A stretch of DNA of 13,332 bases. It comes from CAZVAO01 sp964625175. Its GTDB lineage: Bacteria > Bacillota > UBA994 > PWPR01. A program made the position numbers and the translations under genes. The notes under the pieces were generated by a model, which saw only the letters and a program-made list of their open reading frames with translations, was not told the DNA's origin and did no database searches. The stretch spans positions 1-13,332 of the forward strand of contig CAZVAO010000070.1 of assembly GCA_964625175.1 (NCBI GenBank), given 5' to 3'. This document shows, piece after piece, positions 13,291 to 13,332 of this stretch; position 1 is the stretch's first letter; each line of letters opens with the position of its first letter.

Positions 13291-13323
13291 AAAACGACCC
13301 TGCCGTTACTCGACAAGACCGTT
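13291..13323 (-). terminator. Candidate intrinsic terminator of a gene beyond the right edge
   Basis: On the minus strand AACGGTCTTGTC (13323-13312) pairs over 12 positions with GGCAGGGTCGTT (13304-13293), including several G-U pairs, around a 7-base loop. It runs into TTTTCTGTT. The G-U pairs make it work only in the minus-strand RNA. It would end a minus-strand gene lying to the right of the window. Confidence 0.5.
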
Positions 13324-13332
13324 CAATAGATC

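Larger units (their letters stand above)
12990..13332. other. Upstream region of the lipoprotein gene, 343 bases
   Basis: It holds the ribosome site of the lipoprotein gene, an AT-rich stretch at 13050-13100, a TATAAT box at 13167-13172 (minus strand), a 15-bp inverted repeat at 13190-13225, and a candidate minus-strand terminator at 13291-13323 for a gene beyond the right edge. No ORF is seen. Confidence 0.55.

Overview
The window looks like a chromosomal segment of a Gram-positive, probably anaerobic, Clostridia-like member of the Bacillota. The reasons are strong AGGAGG-type ribosome sites before nearly every gene, sigma-A-like promoters, many intrinsic terminators with U-tracts, a [4Fe-4S] ferredoxin-type aldo/keto reductase, a lipoprotein and an FtsX-like permease. 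GC content is moderate. The species cannot be named from the sequence alone.

Layout, left to right. (1) 1-1064, minus: the N-terminal part of an FtsX/MacB-type ABC permease that runs off the left edge, with its own promoter. (2) 1244-2938, plus: a divergent gamma-glutamyltransferase-superfamily protein whose usual substrate Arg and Thr nucleophile are both replaced. (3) 2939-3529: a non-coding stretch with several unrelated 7-9 bp tandem repeats. (4) 3530-4636, plus: an aldo/keto reductase with two C-terminal Fe-S cluster motifs, ending at a terminator shared with (5) 4744-5757, minus: an unrecognised membrane-anchored protein. (6) 6107-6286, plus: a 59-residue DUF1508/YegP-like protein, too short for ordinary ORF calling, with promoter and terminator. 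(7) 9569 to 6553, minus: the operon nrtR-pncA-pncB, which converts nicotinamide to nicotinate and then to nicotinate mononucleotide, headed by its own Nudix-type regulator and with candidate operators at the promoter. (8) 10954 to 9694, minus: two tandem DsbA/FrnE-like thiol oxidoreductase paralogues with promoter and terminator. (9) 12384 to 11236, minus: an alanine-racemase-fold PLP enzyme with altered motifs. (10) 12989 to 12492, minus: a small lipoprotein with an Ig-like fold signature, preceded about 170 bases upstream by a TATAAT box and a perfect 15-bp inverted repeat.

Functional links. The only clear pathway is NAD salvage (7). The two Dsb-like genes form a second transcription unit. 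The remaining genes look like single housekeeping or accessory genes. I see no CRISPR array, tRNA, rRNA, intact transposase or phage gene.

No complete novel multi-gene system is evident. The features most worth a second look are the GGT homologue with a rewritten active site, the duplicated Dsb-like proteins without a proline at the expected cis-Pro region, the patchwork of short tandem repeats, two REP-like palindromes sharing a GGGGACAG core, and the inverted repeat at the lipoprotein promoter.
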